Under the pieces are notes generated by a model. That model ran no database searches. It was given only the letters and a program-made list of their open reading frames with translations, and was not told where the DNA came from. A program made the position numbers and the translations under genes. From Mycoplasma sp. CAG:611 (GTDB taxonomy: Bacteria > Bacillota_I > Bacilli_A > RF39 > UBA660): 8,912 nt of DNA. The DNA lies in the NCBI GenBank assembly GCA_000434175.1, contig HF999763.1:4931-13842 (forward strand), read 5' to 3'. The first letter of the stretch is position 1, and every line of letters starts with the position of its first letter. Shown here piece by piece: positions 7,389 through 8,912 of this stretch.

Positions 7389-7515
7389 TTACGGGGCGCG
7401 AAGAGCTGATGTTGCTTGAATCACCATTGCGGTTGTTGAAGAAAAACACTCCCGAGAGCGCACTAGTGTTATAGTTGCCACCACGAAAGAACCATGAGCT
7501 ACCCGATAACAATTT
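7375..7515 (-). pseudogene. Orphan C-terminal fragment resembling a DGR variable region (C-type-lectin/FGE-like fold)
   Basis: After an in-frame TAA (7516-7518), the minus strand is open for 46 codons to a TAA at 7375-7377. It has no start codon with a ribosome site. The peptide runs KLLSGSSWFFRGGNYN, TSALSGVFFFNNRNGD, SSNISSSRPVISNK. The order WF-x-RGG, then an Asn/Ser/Tyr-rich stretch, GVF, another such stretch, and SSRPV is the layout of the variable C-terminus of DGR target proteins, which adopt a C-type-lectin/FGE-like fold. The DNA is about 50% G+C (59 of 118 bases in 7393-7510), far above its neighbours, and uses AAC, CGC, GCG, CTC and TCG codons rarely used elsewhere here. Most codons in the putative variable part end in C or T, as expected if copied from a template of AAC/AAT codons with random changes at the A positions. 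No reverse transcriptase or template repeat is present. It could be a silent cassette, a decayed target gene or a template copy; assignment is by motif memory. Confidence 0.65.
7376..7392 (-). repeat. 17-base direct repeat, copy 1 (encodes VISNK plus stop)
   Basis: The 17 bases TATTTATTGGAAATTAC (plus-strand reading) occur here and again, identically, at 8894-8910. In both places the minus strand reads Val-Ile-Ser-Asn-Lys followed by a stop codon (TAA here, TAG there). The two copies bracket about 1.5 kb containing the lectin-like fragment and the flippase gene. Confidence 0.85.
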
Positions 7516-7564
7516 TTAATGTTTTTTATTACTATTTATTCATATAATTATTTAGGTGAAATAA

Positions 7565-8851
7565 ATGAAAGAAAAATTTATAAAAAAAGCATTAATTTTA
7601 GCATTAGGAGGATTCATTACTAAAATTCTTAGTATGGTTATAAGAATTATTACAACACGTGTAATTGGTGTAGATGGTTTAGGTCTTTATATGTTAGTTT
7701 TACCAACATTTAATTTATTTATTACAATTGCTACGTTAAGTTTACCTACCGCTATTAGTAAACTTGTCGCAGAAGGAACAAGAAATAATAAAAAATTAGT
7801 TTTAGGTTTTCTTCCCATAGCTATTATTTTTAATATATTTTTAATAATTATTATAATTATTTTAGCACCCTTTATAGCTAATAATTTACTCCATAATGAA
7901 ATACTTTATTATCCAATCATATCTATTGGTATAACACTTCCTTTTATAACAACATCAAGTATTATAAAAGGATACTTCTTTGGTAAAGAAAAAATGTTTC
8001 CAAATGTAGTATCCAACATGATAGAACAAATAACAAGAATAATATCCATTATATTTATAATACCCTATTTATTAAAAATAAACATTAGTTATGCCGTATC
8101 AGGACTTGTATTTATAAATTGTTTAAGTGAAAGTTTAAGTATTGTAACACTTCTTTTATTTATGCCTAATAAAACAAAAATAAATAAAAATGATATAAAA
8201 CCTGATTTAAATAATATTAAAGATATATTTTCTATATCTATTCCCACGACAACATCAAGATTAATCTCATCAATTGGTTTATTTTTAGAACCCATTATTA
8301 TTACATTTGTTTTTCTAAAACTAGGATATCAAACAACTTATATAACTAAAGAATATGGAATAATATCAGGTTATGTTTTACCAATGGTTATGATGCCAAA
8401 TTTTTTAAGTGGTGCAATATCAAATGCTTTACTTCCTGCTGTTACAAAAAGCTATGCAAACAAAAAATATAAAGAAACAAAAAGAAAACTACTTCTTGCG
8501 TGTAATTTATCATTAATTATAGGTGCTATTTTCACTATAATATTATTTATATTTCCTAAAGAATGCTTAAAACTATTATTTAATACTACCCTAGGATCAA
8601 ATTATTTAAAAATAACCTCGATTATCTTTTTAATATCTTATATCTTAAACCCTTTATCAATATGCATGCAAGCTATGGATAAATCAAAAGAATTAATGAA
8701 AATTAATATAATTGCTGTTATTATAAAAACAAGTTTATTATTTACCTTAACATACCTTAATATAAATATGTGGCCTTTAATAATATCATACGGTATCCAA
8801 TATATTTATATAACAATTAAAATAATTAATATAATAAGAAAAAACTTATGA
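7565..8851 (+). CDS. SpoVB/MurJ-like oligosaccharide flippase (MOP superfamily)
   Basis: This 428-residue, very hydrophobic protein has about 12 membrane helices and belongs to the polysaccharide-biosynthesis/SpoVB branch of the MOP superfamily, which flips lipid-linked sugars (lipid II or polymer precursors) outward across the membrane. Conserved blocks are GGFITKILSMVIRIITTRVIG near the N-terminus, GLGLYMLVLPTFN (38-50), LPTAISKLVAEG (60-71), IKGYFFGKEKMFPN with MIEQITR (134-158), and SIPTTTSRLI in the middle half. B. subtilis SpoVB has about 518 residues; this protein stops after the region matching its helix 12, and no further reading continues, so it is a naturally short form or has lost two helices. 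ATG at 7565 has AGGTGA at 7554-7559, five bases upstream. It is the only complete plus-strand gene and is divergent from gatCAB. Its TGA stop lies inside a hairpin. The exact substrate cannot be told from the sequence. Confidence 0.88.
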   Translation: MKEKFIKKALILALGGFITKILSMVIRIITTRVIGVDGLGLYMLVLPTFNLFITIATLSLPTAISKLVAEGTRNNKKLVLGFLPIAIIFNIFLIIIIIILAPFIANNLLHNEILYYPIISIGITLPFITTSSIIKGYFFGKEKMFPNVVSNMIEQITRIISIIFIIPYLLKINISYAVSGLVFINCLSESLSIVTLLLFMPNKTKINKNDIKPDLNNIKDIFSISIPTTTSRLISSIGLFLEPIIITFVFLKLGYQTTYITKEYGIISGYVLPMVMMPNFLSGAISNALLPAVTKSYANKKYKETKRKLLLACNLSLIIGAIFTIILFIFPKECLKLLFNTTLGSNYLKITSIIFLISYILNPLSICMQAMDKSKELMKINIIAVIIKTSLLFTLTYLNINMWPLIISYGIQYIYITIKIINIIRKNL

Positions 8852-8864
8852 TAAATCATAAGTT
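8830..8864 (-). terminator. Hairpin terminator between converging genes
   Basis: A perfect 9-bp stem (8843-8851 with 8856-8864, loop TAAA) is followed on the minus strand by TTTTTTCTTATTAT, a proper U-tract. It therefore looks built to end the minus-strand gene whose stop is at 8893-8895, about 30 bases upstream in that direction. The flippase TGA lies within the stem. In the plus direction the U-rich run (8871-8879) comes later, so termination there would be weaker, though two-way use is possible. Confidence 0.6.
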
Positions 8865-8876
8865 AACAAGATTATT

Positions 8877-8896
8877 TTTAAGCTATTTTAAGCTAT
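8877..8896. repeat. Two tandem copies of a 10-base unit
   Basis: TTTAAGCTAT is repeated back to back (8877-8886 and 8887-8896). The second copy overlaps the TAG stop and the last codon of the minus-strand tail at the window edge. It looks like a small local duplication; no function is suggested by the sequence. Confidence 0.6.
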
Positions 8897-8912
8897 TTAT
8901 TGGAAATTACAA
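8893..8912 (-). CDS. C-terminal tail (VISNK-stop) of a gene cut by the window edge
   Basis: Only five codons and a stop are visible: GTA ATT TCC AAT AAA TAG on the minus strand. They are base-for-base identical in 8894-8910 to the end of the lectin-like fragment at 7376-7392, in the same frame relative to a stop, and a terminator hairpin with U-tract follows at 8830-8864. The base pair before GTA differs (TT here, CC in the other copy), so the conserved motif just upstream is not the same. The likely reading is that a related, possibly intact, protein with this tail lies to the right. The evidence is short, so this is a hint and not a firm gene call. Confidence 0.5.
8894..8910 (-). repeat. 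17-base direct repeat, copy 2
   Basis: This is an exact second copy of the 17 bases at 7376-7392. Unlike copy 1, no inverted partner of TTCCAATAAATA is found between 8851 and 8893, so the long hairpin of copy 1 is not reproduced inside the window. Confidence 0.85.

Noticed and set aside
7390..7513. GC-rich island as a structured non-coding RNA or riboswitch
   Set aside because: High GC in AT-rich DNA suggested this first, but the minus-strand frame is open with a recognisable WFFRGG...GVF...SSRPV peptide ending in a stop, which explains the composition better. I recognise no riboswitch motif.
7543..7548. TATAAT on the plus strand as the -10 box of the flippase gene
   Set aside because: Transcription would start about where the AGGTGA ribosome site lies (7554-7559), and no good -35 lies 16-18 bases upstream, so in this AT-rich DNA it is probably chance. 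The real promoter was not located.

Overview
The window comes from a very AT-rich genome (about a quarter G+C by eye outside one short island). Shine-Dalgarno sites are good, gaps between genes are tiny, and the genes are those of a low-GC Bacilli or Mollicutes-like Firmicute with a lipoteichoic-acid-type envelope. UGA acts as a stop (gatB and the flippase both end in TGA) and tryptophan is TGG, so the standard bacterial code applies and the UGA=Trp mycoplasmas are excluded. A streamlined, uncultured gut-type Bacilli lineage would fit, but that is inference.

Minus strand, 7180 down to 4023: a complete gatCAB operon, with overlapping genes, behind a clear promoter at 7223-7251. It makes the amidotransferase that converts misacylated Glu-tRNA(Gln) and/or Asp-tRNA(Asn). 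A second promoter overlaps the gatB stop codon and drives a tightly packed envelope operon (3969 down to 1). This holds an unrecognised single-pass membrane protein, a membrane receptor with two periplasmic-binding-type regions and a degenerate GGDEF domain (DGNEF), a YihY/BrkB-family membrane protein, and the N-terminal membrane half of an LTA synthase family protein cut by the window edge.

Plus strand, 7565-8851: a SpoVB/MurJ-like lipid-linked oligosaccharide flippase. It is about 90 residues shorter than B. subtilis SpoVB.

The most unusual part is the 384-base intergenic region 7181-7564. On the minus strand it holds a 46-codon open fragment of about 50% G+C with no start codon. It reads like the variable C-terminal end of a diversity-generating-retroelement (DGR) target protein with a C-type-lectin/FGE-like fold (WFFRGGNYN ... 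GVFFFNN ... SSRPVISNK-stop). Its last codons form one arm of a 17-bp hairpin, and a terminator-like hairpin follows further downstream. The same tail (VISNK-stop, 17 identical bases) recurs at the right edge of the window as the end of another minus-strand gene, again followed by a terminator hairpin. No reverse transcriptase, accessory protein or template repeat is visible. The fragment may therefore be a silent donor cassette, a broken target gene, or a remote part of a DGR elsewhere in the genome.
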